A DNA stretch of 64,000 nt from Bacteroidota bacterium (lineage in GTDB: Bacteria; Bacteroidota; Bacteroidia; Chitinophagales; LD1): assembly GCA_016722375.1 (NCBI GenBank), contig JADKJG010000009.1:1-64000 (forward strand), in the 5' to 3' direction. The notes below the pieces were generated by a model. That model ran no database searches. It was not told the origin of the DNA and worked only from the letters and a program-made list of their open reading frames with translations. Positions within the stretch are counted from its first letter, which is position 1. Each line of letters opens with the position of its first letter. The position numbers were made by a program, and so were the translations under genes. This document shows positions 1 to 8,316 of the stretch, piece by piece.

Positions 1-2
1 GT

Positions 3-484
3 GCCAATGGCAAAATACTTTTGACCATACCGCTTGAAGGGGGAAGAGAAAGCGGCAGAAATACAAGGAGGTAAAGATTTCATACACAACAGATTGGCAG
101 AGCAATCACTGGCAAAGTATTATTTCGGCCTATGGCAGCACACCGTTTTTTGAATATTATTCAGATAGACTTCAGGGGTTCTATCAAAACCAGTATGAGT
201 TTTTGTTTGAGTATAATCTGGCCTTGCTCCGCATAATATTTCCATGCTTCGGATTGAAAAGGAAATTGTTTTTGACAAGTATTTTTGAAAAAACCGTTTT
301 GGGGAAAATGGATTTGAGAGGGAAGAATGAAGATGATACTTTAACGCTGCCCCGCTATTATCAGGTGTTTGAAGAGCGACATGGCTTTATGGCAAACCTG
401 AGTATCATTGATTTGATTTTTCATCTGGGTCCTGAATCCGAGGAATATTTATTGGCTGTTATAAAAAATAGAAAAGGTAAATAG
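3..484 (+). pseudogene. WbqC-like family protein, 5' partial, frameshifted
   Basis: The window opens inside this gene. Frame 3 reads ANGKILLTIPLEGG, then runs to a stop near 72. The rest (VKISYTTDWQSNHWQSIISAY and on to the stop at 482-484) lies in another frame. Read together they follow the WbqC-like pattern: a beta-strand 'LTIP' segment, then the W-rich 'DWQ..HW..I..AY..PFFEYY' block and 'YEFLFEYNLALL'. The frame changes at about positions 45-60, consistent with one missing base in an A-rich run. WbqC-like proteins are linked to surface polysaccharide or amino-sugar metabolism in other bacteria; their exact reaction is poorly defined. It is either broken or hit by a sequence error near the contig edge. 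Confidence 0.6.
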
Positions 485-511
485 TTTGAAGAATTATCTT
501 CACATCATCTT

Positions 512-2887
512 ATGAAAGGGAAACTACTACATTTTGTTTTAGTGCTGCTTTGGTCAGGTAGCCTTTTTGCAAACGACCGACGGGGCGATACGATAGATAT
601 ACGAAGCGTTCGTTTGAATCTGAACCTAACAGACTTTACCAATAAATTTATGTACGCCGATGCCGTGATTGGCATCCAATCAAGAATGAATGCTGTTGGT
701 AGCATCCGGCTTGATTTGCTGAAACTGACGGTGGATTCAATCAAGGTGAATGAGGTGCAAAGCACCTTTACATATAATGACTCAGTAATTCTGATTCCAT
801 TCCAGCAGGCATTGAACATGGATGATTCTGCCTCCCTACACATTTATTATCACGGCAAACCGCTTCAGGTGTCGGTGATTTTGAGGTAAGGGTTTATTGG
901 ATAATTCTTTGCGTTTAATATTGGAGAAAGTTTTCTTGCAGACCCACATACTTATAAGGGTTTGGTTTCCGCTTCGATACTTTTAAAGATAAAGTTTGTA
1001 GGCTTAAATTTTATGTCACTACCCGAACCAATCATAAGGCATTTTGTAATGGCACGTTACAGAGTGTAACCGATGGGGTGAATACTAAAACCTGGCATTG
1101 GACATTGAGGGATGAAATTCCTTCTTACCTCGCTTCTGTGGCCGTTTCAGACTATGCTACTTTATTGGATACGGTTCAGGGCATAAATGGAATGGTACCC
1201 ATTGAGTTGGCTGCGCGAGCACCCGATACAACCAATCTGAAAAATCTTTTTGTACACCTCAAGGATGCGTTTCACATTCAGGAAAATCATTGGGGGCCTT
1301 ATGAATGGGAACGGATAGGCTTTTGTATTGTTCCCTTTAGTGCCGGTGCTATGGAGCATGCCACGAATATCAGTTTCATGAACTTGTTTTTAACCGTATT
1401 GAAGGATGAGGCCGAAGTGACTATGGCTCATGAACTCAGCCACCATTGGTTCGGCGATTTGGTTACCTGCAAAACAGCCGATGAAATGGCTAAACGAAGG
1501 ATGGGCAGTTTATAATGAGCATTTGTTTCTTGAAAAGTTTTATGGCGACTCAACTTACCGGAAGCGTGTTCGGGATAATCATGATTTGGTACTTAGAAAA
1601 GCACATGTTGATGATGATAGTTATTTACCGGTTAGTGGAGTTCCTTCGGAATATACTTATGGAACTACGGTTTATAAGAAAGGAGGAGATATGATTCATA
1701 CCCTGCGCTACTATATGGGCGACTCTTTGTTTTTCCATTGCGTAAAAAACTATTTGGCAGACTTTGCTTTTCAAAATGCAACGACTGCTCAGTTGAGGGA
1801 CTATCTCAGTCAATGCTCCGGTATTAACCTGAATGATTATTTCAATGATTGGATTTATGCTCCGGGCTTTTCCCACTTCTCCATTGAATGGAAACAAACA
1901 CTTGCCACCACGGGCTCCGGTTTGTTGGTAAACATGCTGATTCGTCAACGCTCAAACCATACGACTCATTTCTATAATAACGTTCCGGTAAAGATTTCAT
2001 ATTTCGATACTCAATGGAATAGGACGGATGAAGTAGTAAACGTAAGCGGAGAGTGTACCTCCCATTCCTCGTTGCTTTCATTTGAACCAGTTTATATCGC
2101 CTTAGATTTTGATCAGAAGCTTCAAGATGCGATTAGTGATGAATGGAAGATCATCCGAAATCAAGGTAGTTATGATTTTGGTACGGCAAGGACAATTGTA
2201 AATGTCAATTCGGTTTCTGATTCCTCGTTGCTTCGCGTTGAATACAACTGGGTTCGCCCTGAACCGATGAAGAATAGGATTGAGGGGCTTCACCTGCACG
2301 ATAAACACTATTGGACTTTCGATGGAATTAACTTGGAAAATCTTTCCGCAAATGTCCGCTTCGATTATTACGGCAATGACAATTCCCTTGATGCTCCCTT
2401 TATTTCTAATTCTGAGGATAGTATTATCATGCTGTACCGTGCTAATTCAGACAGCGATTGGGTGTTTGTAGATTCATTTTCAGTTTCCCCCGGTTCCAAC
2501 CTGAATGATAAACTGGGATATGTCACTGTTTATAATATTAGGAAAGGTCAGTACACATTTGGTATTTATAATAGTGCAGTTACCGATACCAGCACTAAGG
2601 AAGGTGACTGTCAATTTAATTCTATCGTTGAAGCTAAAATTGGGGATAAAGCATTTAAACTGTTTCCTAATCCCTCTACCGATATGGTCACGATTGCTTT
2701 TGAAAGAAATATTTTCAACAGGGCTTCTATTTATAATTTAGTAGGGAGAAGATTTATAGAACAAATCATTTTGCCCGATTCAGATCACTTCAATTGGCAA
2801 TTAAGTGATATGGAGAACGGAAGTTATTTAGTAACATTGACCGCTATTTCGGGTAACCGGTTCAGTAAAATTTTAATTAAACAATAA
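512..2887 (+). pseudogene. M1 family metallopeptidase with T9SS type A sorting domain, multiply frameshifted
   Basis: The start codon at 512 gives a signal peptide (MKGKLLHFVLVLLWSGSLFA) and the M1 N-terminal beta domain. The catalytic region follows in other frames. The zinc motif HELSHH lies near 1432-1447, and the third zinc ligand is the glutamate of WLNEGW near 1500. The last ~80 residues match a T9SS C-terminal sorting domain (FKLFPNPSTDMVTIAF ... ILIKQ), so the ancestral product was a zinc aminopeptidase exported through the outer membrane. There are in-frame stops at 887-889 and 902-904. The family signature then appears successively in three frames between 905 and 980, and the frame shifts again near 1490. 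At least four indels are needed, so no full-length product is expected if the sequence is correct. Confidence 0.75.
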
Positions 2888-2899
2888 GTAGTAATAGAG

Positions 2900-3790
2900 A
2901 TGATGAAAAAAGTATCAGTTATAGGAGCGGGAACGATGGGGAATGGTATTGCTCACGTATTTGCCATGAATGGTTATTCAGTCAATCTGGTGGATGTTTC
3001 TGAAGATTCTTTGAAAAAGGCTATTAGCACGATTACTAAAAATCTGGACAGAATGGTTTCTAAAGGAACCATCACTGAAGATGCAAAGGCTGCTACACTT
3101 AAAAACCTGAGTACTCATTCTGGATTTACCTCCTGCAAGGATTCAGACCTCGTGGTTGAAGCCGCTACCGAAAACGTAGAGATCAAATTGAAAATATTCA
3201 AGCAATTGGATGAGCTGTGTCAGCCATCCACTATTTTATCTTCAAATACATCTTCTATTTCTATCACCAAAATCGCTGCAGCCACTAAGCGCCCTGATAA
3301 AGTCATTGGCATGCACTTTATGAATCCGGTGCCGGTCATGAAATTAGTGGAAGTTATCCGAGGCTATGCTACCTCAAATGAAACCACGAATCTGGTTATG
3401 GAAACTTCCAGAAAGCTTTCAAAGGCTCCTGTTGAAGTGAATGATTATTCGGGCTTTGTGGCCAATCGCATACTCATGCCGATGATTAATGAAGCGATTA
3501 TTACGCTATATGAAGGCGTAGCCGGAGTGGCAGAGATTGATACCGTGATGAAACTTGGTCTCGCTCATCCGATGGGGCCATTGCAACTCGCCGATTTCAT
3601 CGGGCTAGATGTTTGCTTAGCAATCATGCGCGTACTGCATGAGGGTTTGGGCAACCCTAAATATGCTCCTTGTCCTTTGTTGGTAAATATGGTTACTGCC
3701 GGGTATCTGGGCGTAAAGACCGGAGAAGGTTTCTATAATCATACCTACGGGACTAAGGATTTGGTAGTCAGTTCCCGTTTTGTAAAATAG
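2900..3790 (+). CDS. 3-hydroxyacyl-CoA (3-hydroxybutyryl-CoA) dehydrogenase
   Basis: This 296-residue protein is close to the usual single-domain length. A Rossmann fold opens at residue 5 with GAGTMG (9-14) for NAD(H) binding. The family's NTSSISIT stretch and catalytic-histidine block GMHFMNPVPVMKLVEVI follow. The C-terminal helical domain carries DYSGFVANRILMPMINEA. It oxidises 3-hydroxyacyl-CoA to 3-ketoacyl-CoA in fatty acid or butyrate metabolism; an enoyl-CoA hydratase that could act in the same pathway is at 58856-59629. Two adjacent ATG codons (2900 and 2903) make the start ambiguous by one residue. It follows the broken peptidase by 12 bp. Confidence 0.9.
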   Translation: MMKKVSVIGAGTMGNGIAHVFAMNGYSVNLVDVSEDSLKKAISTITKNLDRMVSKGTITEDAKAATLKNLSTHSGFTSCKDSDLVVEAATENVEIKLKIFKQLDELCQPSTILSSNTSSISITKIAAATKRPDKVIGMHFMNPVPVMKLVEVIRGYATSNETTNLVMETSRKLSKAPVEVNDYSGFVANRILMPMINEAIITLYEGVAGVAEIDTVMKLGLAHPMGPLQLADFIGLDVCLAIMRVLHEGLGNPKYAPCPLLVNMVTAGYLGVKTGEGFYNHTYGTKDLVVSSRFVK

Positions 3791-3834
3791 CACTTCAGTT
3801 TGATTCAGTATTCAGTCACCCTGATTACCAAATA

Positions 3835-4575
3835 ATGTATAACCAAAAGAAAGTCGTGGTTGTTCTTCCGGCCTACAATGCTGAACACACTCTTGAAAAA
3901 ACTTATAGGGAGATTCCATTCGACCTTGTTGACGATGTTATTTTGGTGGACGATGCCAGCAAAGATGCCACGGTTGAAGTCGGCAAGAAATTAGGAATCC
4001 GACATATCATCAAACACGAGAAAAATAAGGGTTATGGAGGCAATCAAAAGACTTGCTATTCAAAAGCTCTTGAAATAGGTGCAGACATTGTCGTGATGCT
4101 TCATCCCGATTATCAATACACGCCTAAACTTCTCACGGCGATGATCAGCATTATTGGCAACGATGTTTACCCGGTCGTTTTTGGTTCTCGTATCTTGGGA
4201 GGGGGAGCTTTGAAAGGAGGAATGCCTCTCTATAAATACATCTTCAATCGGATGTTGACCTTGACGCAGAATATACTAATCGGTGAAAAACTATCAGAGT
4301 ATCATACCGGTTATCGGGCGTTTAGTAAGGAAGTTTTAAATGCCATTGCTATTCAACAAAATAGTGATGACTTTGTGTTTGATAACCAGATGGTTTCCCA
4401 GATATTTTTCAAAGGGTTTTCTATTGGGGAGATTACCTGTCCTACCAAATATTTTGAAGAGGCTAGTTCCATCAATTTTAGCCGGAGCGTTACTTATGGA
4501 TTAGGTTGTATTCAGGTTTCCCTCATTCACCGACTATGCAAATGGGGGATTATGAGAAGTTCACTTTATAACTAA
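3835..4575 (+). CDS. Glycosyltransferase family 2 (dolichol-phosphate mannosyltransferase-like)
   Basis: This is a GT-A fold transferase of 246 residues. The N-terminus has VVVLPAYNAEHTLEKT, followed by the nucleotide-binding VILVDDASKDAT. The middle carries NKGYGGNQKT, as in DPM1/GtrB-like enzymes, and the acidic metal site region VVMLHPDYQY. No transmembrane segment is obvious at the C-terminus, so it is probably a soluble or peripherally bound enzyme transferring sugar to a polyprenyl phosphate or similar acceptor. The donor and acceptor cannot be read from sequence. A strong terminator follows directly. Confidence 0.85.
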   Translation: MYNQKKVVVVLPAYNAEHTLEKTYREIPFDLVDDVILVDDASKDATVEVGKKLGIRHIIKHEKNKGYGGNQKTCYSKALEIGADIVVMLHPDYQYTPKLLTAMISIIGNDVYPVVFGSRILGGGALKGGMPLYKYIFNRMLTLTQNILIGEKLSEYHTGYRAFSKEVLNAIAIQQNSDDFVFDNQMVSQIFFKGFSIGEITCPTKYFEEASSINFSRSVTYGLGCIQVSLIHRLCKWGIMRSSLYN

Positions 4576-4592
4576 ACATCCATTTTGAGATA

Positions 4593-4630
4593 AAAAAAAG
4601 GCCAACTACTTGGTAGTTGGCCTTAATGTC
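4593..4630. terminator. Bidirectional rho-independent terminator
   Basis: A perfect 10-bp stem (GGCCAACTAC at 4601-4610 and its complement at 4614-4623) with a TTG loop has an A8 run on the left and a T-rich stretch on the right. It lies between the convergent GT2 gene (ends 4575) and the DksA-like gene (ends 4644), so it can serve both strands. Confidence 0.9.
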
Positions 4631-4643
4631 TTTTTATCAGAAA

Positions 4644-5594
4644 TTAATCCTCAAAACCTTCTGCAAAATCAGCAGGAGGAGTACTTAAAGTTGCAGCCGG
4701 GGCTACTCCTTCATCGGTTTTGCGGGTCATTTTAGCTTCCAAGCTAAGAGTAGCATGAGGAACCACACGAAGTCTTTCCTTCGGAATGAGTTTGCCTGTT
4801 ATTCTGCAAATGCCATAAGTTTTGTTCTCAATACGAATCAGAGCCAATTCAAGATTGCGGATATACTGGTGCTGTCTTGAAATCTGGTTCATCAGATACT
4901 CCATTTCTGTCGTATCAGTCCCCTCTTCCATATTCCAGGCTTTATTGCCAGCTTGGCTTTCGGTGTGATTATCTAATGACTCTTTCAGATTTTTTAATTC
5001 CTCTCTGGCATCGGCAAGTTTCTTGTCAATCAGATCTTTAAATTCTTTCAATTCTTTGTCGCTGTAGCGATGATTCAGGTCGAGCATCTTTAGTTTTCCT
5101 TTTTTTATTGGTTTAGATTGCGGCCTTGCTTCAGATATGTAAACTTTCTTTACCTCCCTAGCAAGAGCCGGTTGCGTATAATTCTTTACGGGCGCTTTCT
5201 TAGAAGGTTTCGTTGAGGACTTAATAATTTTTGTGGAGGCAACTTTTACGTTCGGTTTCGCCTTGATTGGTGGCTTGGCTTTTACTGCCTGTTTCTTTGC
5301 TATTGGTTTCGGACTAACCTTTTTCACCATTGGCTTCACTTTTGCCACGGGCTTCTTTACTGCCTTTTTCACCGTTGGCTTCACTTTTGCAACAGGCTTT
5401 TTTACTGTCTTTTTGGCGACAGGCTTTGCCTTAACAGCTACTTTCTTTACTGCTTTCTTAGCCACGACTTTCTTGGTTACCTTTTTAGCAACAGGTTTTA
5501 CCTTTTTAACGGGTTTAGAAACCTTCTTTACAGCAGGTTTATTCTTTGCCTTGGCGGCTATTTTCTTTGGGTTTTTTGCTTTTGCCTTTGCCAT
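4644..5594 (-). CDS. Histone H1-like Lys/Ala/Pro tail fused to TraR/DksA-type domain
   Basis: The protein is 316 residues. Residues 1 to ~165 are an almost pure Lys/Ala/Val/Pro tail with KKPVAKVKP-type repeats (period about 15 residues), resembling eukaryote-like histone H1 tails. Residues ~168-316 match the TraR/DksA family: a coiled coil (YSDKELKEFKDLIDKKLADAREEL) and then the terminal module TYGICRITGKLIPKERLRVVPHATLSLEAK. Only one cysteine is visible in that module, so the classical four-cysteine zinc finger is absent. The expected role is binding RNA polymerase near its secondary channel, with the basic tail binding DNA; this is an inference. The gene stands alone and ends in the shared terminator at 4593-4630. 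Confidence 0.8.
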   Translation of the reverse strand: MAKAKAKNPKKIAAKAKNKPAVKKVSKPVKKVKPVAKKVTKKVVAKKAVKKVAVKAKPVAKKTVKKPVAKVKPTVKKAVKKPVAKVKPMVKKVSPKPIAKKQAVKAKPPIKAKPNVKVASTKIIKSSTKPSKKAPVKNYTQPALAREVKKVYISEARPQSKPIKKGKLKMLDLNHRYSDKELKEFKDLIDKKLADAREELKNLKESLDNHTESQAGNKAWNMEEGTDTTEMEYLMNQISRQHQYIRNLELALIRIENKTYGICRITGKLIPKERLRVVPHATLSLEAKMTRKTDEGVAPAATLSTPPADFAEGFED

Positions 5595-5732
5595 TGTTTG
5601 AAAATTTAGTGCGCGAAGTTAATAAATTCCTAATTCGTAGTACCAAAAACACAATTGTAGCCTCTTCCCCCCTGAAATTAACCGTTCCCGGTATTATTCA
5701 ATTTAGGTACTATGCAGCAACCAAGGGCGAAA

Positions 5733-6191
5733 TTAGTTCTTTAATAGAATGTAGCCATTTAAAGAGGAGGCAATAAGTAACCAAATGAAATAGGGAAGAA
5801 CCAAAGCAGATTTGAGTTTCAGTTCAGGCCAATAGAAGAATAAGATGAAGCCAACGAGTATTGTGAGCGCACTAATTAGCAGAAGTCCCACCAAAACATG
5901 GTGGAAATAGAAGAAGGTAGGATTCCATGCCACATTTAATATCCATTGAGCGGCGAATAATCCAATCAGTAAATTTTTGTTTTCAATAACCGGCCATGCC
6001 AAGGCCATATAAACAGCAAAGAAAACCATGATGGTAGTCCAGGCCGAGCCAAAGACCCAACCTGGAGGAGTCCAAGGAGCTTTGGCAAGGCCGGCATACC
6101 AATCAGAGAGAACGCCGCTACTAGTAAAAAGCCCGCCGATAACCAATGCCCCAAAATTGAGAACAAGGAATATGAAAAGTCTGTAAATCAT
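5733..6191 (-). CDS. TspO/MBR family tryptophan-rich membrane protein
   Basis: This 152-residue protein has five predicted membrane helices. TspO hallmarks are present: WYAGLAKAPWTPPGWVFGSAWT near residues 31-52, then the A-W-x-x-N stretch (AAQWILNVAWNPTFF). TspO proteins bind porphyrins and sterol-like ligands in the outer or cytoplasmic membrane and are linked to tetrapyrrole and stress responses. It is probably co-transcribed with the upstream 64-residue gene, 11 bp away. Confidence 0.92.
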   Translation of the reverse strand: MIYRLFIFLVLNFGALVIGGLFTSSGVLSDWYAGLAKAPWTPPGWVFGSAWTTIMVFFAVYMALAWPVIENKNLLIGLFAAQWILNVAWNPTFFYFHHVLVGLLLISALTILVGFILFFYWPELKLKSALVLPYFIWLLIASSLNGYILLKN

Positions 6192-6202
6192 CCTGCTACA
6201 CT

Positions 6203-6397
6203 CTATTTTTTTACCACTCCTTTAAGAATCACTTCATATTCTTCAAACCGATGTTCTCTTATCGGTCTGGTCTTTGGTTCTGTTGAAAAATATAAAAGAA
6301 GACAAGGGCTGATAGATTTGTATCCATCTACATATTCATACCCGATTAGTTCATGGTTTTGAATCCGTTGCTTTATCTTATTGTGGTATGGATACAT
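6203..6397 (-). CDS. Small conserved-looking hypothetical protein (64 aa)
   Basis: A short gene runs from an ATG at 6395-6397 and ends 11 bp before TspO, which supports a shared transcript. The sequence is soluble and non-repetitive (YHNKIKQRIQNHELIGYEYV ... PCLLLYFSTEPKTRPIREHR). The Pro-Ile-Arg-Glu-His-Arg and Cys-Leu-Leu-Leu-Tyr-Phe segments have the look of a real compact fold. I do not recognise the family and assign no function. It is kept as coding because of its spacing and composition. Confidence 0.6.
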   Translation of the reverse strand: MYPYHNKIKQRIQNHELIGYEYVDGYKSISPCLLLYFSTEPKTRPIREHRFEEYEVILKGVVKK

Positions 6398-6423
6398 CTT
6401 CTGCTATTATAAATGCTCCTTTC

Positions 6424-7644
6424 CTACCTTTGTATTATTAATTTTTTGTTTGCCGTAAAGCCTTTCGATTTAACTTCAACCAAATAGATTCCATTACTCA
6501 AATCTCCAACATTAATTTGTTGTTGATTTTGCTTTATAATTTCTGTCTTGACCAATGTTCCCATTAGATTGTAAATATCCAATATCAGGTCTGATTTAAT
6601 ATCTCTGGTAACGTTTAAACTGAAAATGTCAGAAGCCGGATTAGGGAAAACAGAGATACTATTGCTTTCATTTAGTTCGGCCACAGAAAGAATTCCACCT
6701 CCATTGATAGATTTAATGATTTTTCCCGGAGGACCGAGCGCCCCGATATAACCCTGCGGAGATGGGAAATCCATGCAGTACAACAGGTTTGTTATCCCGC
6801 CCGAACCGCCAACCCATGTGGAGCCTGCGTTAGTAGTGGTGGCGATAGTACCCGTTGAGCCTGCCACATATCCCATATTGTCGCTGGTAAATTCAATGGC
6901 GTAAAAAACATCATTAGTGCCAAATGTGAAAACACTCCAGTTGAGTCCTCCGTCTGTCGTTTTAAGAATTTTCGAACCGGAGCAAGCGAGAAATCCAGTG
7001 TCTGCACTGGTGAAATAAAGGTCGTTAACTCCAACGGTCTGGCCGAGGCTAACCAGTGACCAACTGTTTCCGCCATTGATGGTTTTAAGAAGCGAACCGG
7101 AATTCATAAGCGAGGCATAACCAGCGGTTGGTGTAGGAAAATAGATAGAAGTTAAATCATCAGTAGTGCCTGATGTAAGCTCGTTCCATGCCACTCCCTG
7201 ATCGGTGGTTTTATAAATATGACCACTGCGGCAAACTATATAACCTGTATTCTGATCAAAAAAGAAAAGTTTATTAGCGTCATTGAACCCCATACTACCC
7301 ACCGGGAGCGATGTCTTTGTCCATGATGCCCCACCGTTTATTGTCTTGCCTACTTGTGGATTTCCGCCGCCATCAGAACCGATAATGAAGCCGACGTTTT
7401 CGGTAATAAACCACACGCCACTTGGCCCGTTAGTAAAGACACTGTTCTCAATCTCGGCCCAGTTTTGACCACCATCCGCAGTTTTATACACCTCGTGATA
7501 GCCAGCGGCATACCCTACTGTATCGTTGATAAAGTGGAGGCTGTAAACCTCCATGTTTTGGTTGTAGTTCACGGGTGCCCATTGCGCAACAGCGGCAAGA
7601 GAAACAAAGATAGAAACGCCTAAAAAGAATAAATGTTTTTTCAT
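6424..7644 (-). CDS. Secreted Ycf48/BNR-like beta-propeller protein with T9SS type A sorting domain
   Basis: The 406-residue protein has an N-terminal signal peptide (MKKHLFFLGVSIFVSLAAVA). Five to six propeller blades repeat the pattern 'G-x-x-x-KT-[TI]-[DN]-G-G-x-x-W' (KTADGGQNW, KTINGGASW, KTTDQGVAW, KTINGGNSW, KTTDGGLNW). The last ~80 residues form a Por secretion tail (SVFPNPASDIFSLNV ... GIYLVEVKSKGFTANKKLIIQR). It is expected to be exported by the type IX system and anchored or released at the cell surface; its ligand is unknown. A TAGCTTTG box at 7704-7711 on the minus strand matches the Bacteroidota -7 consensus upstream of the start. Confidence 0.9.
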   Translation of the reverse strand: MKKHLFFLGVSIFVSLAAVAQWAPVNYNQNMEVYSLHFINDTVGYAAGYHEVYKTADGGQNWAEIENSVFTNGPSGVWFITENVGFIIGSDGGGNPQVGKTINGGASWTKTSLPVGSMGFNDANKLFFFDQNTGYIVCRSGHIYKTTDQGVAWNELTSGTTDDLTSIYFPTPTAGYASLMNSGSLLKTINGGNSWSLVSLGQTVGVNDLYFTSADTGFLACSGSKILKTTDGGLNWSVFTFGTNDVFYAIEFTSDNMGYVAGSTGTIATTTNAGSTWVGGSGGITNLLYCMDFPSPQGYIGALGPPGKIIKSINGGGILSVAELNESNSISVFPNPASDIFSLNVTRDIKSDLILDIYNLMGTLVKTEIIKQNQQQINVGDLSNGIYLVEVKSKGFTANKKLIIQR

Positions 7645-7899
7645 CTCAAGGTCGTCAGTGATTATAGTGCTGACTCCGCACTTTTTAATTTGTAATTATT
7701 TTCCAAAGCTAATCTTTTTGTTTTTTCTGGTTGAATATAACATGCAGATATCCGCCATACTTTTATTCTAAACACGCACTGATTTTTCCAACAGAGCTAT
7801 TATTTTATTCATTTCGTCCCCCCAAAAACGCCTGCGTGGATACATAATATATATCGCTAAATGAGTTTTGTGAATAGCCCCTGTTCCAAATTTAATATT

Positions 7900-7923
7900 T
7901 GACACTGTTTATTGAACAGACCC
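7900..7923 (-). repeat. Transposon-end-like 24-bp motif, copy 1
   Basis: On the minus strand this reads GGG followed by TCTGTTCAATAAACAGTGTC and A. Near-identical copies lie at 20246-20269 and 55709-55732, and a weaker one near 49240. Read in the motif's direction, the copy directly follows tandem array 1, as the 20246 copy follows array 2. No transposase is nearby. The remaining sequence from 7645 to 7899 holds only the promoter region of the propeller gene as far as I can see. Confidence 0.7.
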
Positions 7924-7937
7924 TCGAATCTCATCTT

Positions 7938-8138
7938 TTCCTACTGACAAAGAGATAATTCTATGTAGCAAAGCATTTTTTCCAGGTGGAAATCTTTCAT
8001 TTCCACCTAGCAAAGCGATTTTTCCACCTGGAAATCTCTTATTTCTACCTAGAATTCTTTCTTTTCCACCTGGAAATCTCTCAATTCCACTGGAATTCTT
8101 TCTTTTCCACCTGGAATTAATTTCCAGATTTCCTGTTT
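7938..8138. repeat. 21-bp tandem array 1 (dyad core TTCCA-NN-TGGAA)
   Basis: About nine units start at 7938, 7959, 7980, 8001, 8022, 8043, 8064, 8085, 8105 and 8122. All early steps are exactly 21 bp; one unit is 20 bp and one 17 bp near the right end. The core is TTCCACCTGGAA, two 5-bp arms around a 2-nt centre. The unit at 7980 has GG in the centre instead of CC. The unit at 8043 reads TTCTACCTAGAA: both arms changed together, so pairing is kept. The 20-bp and 17-bp units break any reading frame. The array lies between the propeller gene and the PorP-OmpA gene, both on minus. From 8139 to 8316 I see only AT-rich spacer. Confidence 0.9.
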
Positions 8139-8316
8139 TTGGATGGTTTCCAATCATTTTTGCCAGATTTTGATGGTTTTGGATGGAATTATAGAACGGT
8201 ATTGAATTAAATCTTCATTCAAAGCTATGTGGATAACTTCAATCCAGACTTTTATTATCCCACATAACCGTTTATGTTGGTGGATGTGGAGTAGGCTAAA
8301 TAGAAAGCACCTGCAT

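Noticed and set aside
5233..5601. Plus-strand frame of 122 codons over the histone-like gene
   Set aside because: It is the antisense of a Lys/Ala-rich coding region and has a Phe/Thr/Ala pattern produced by that composition.
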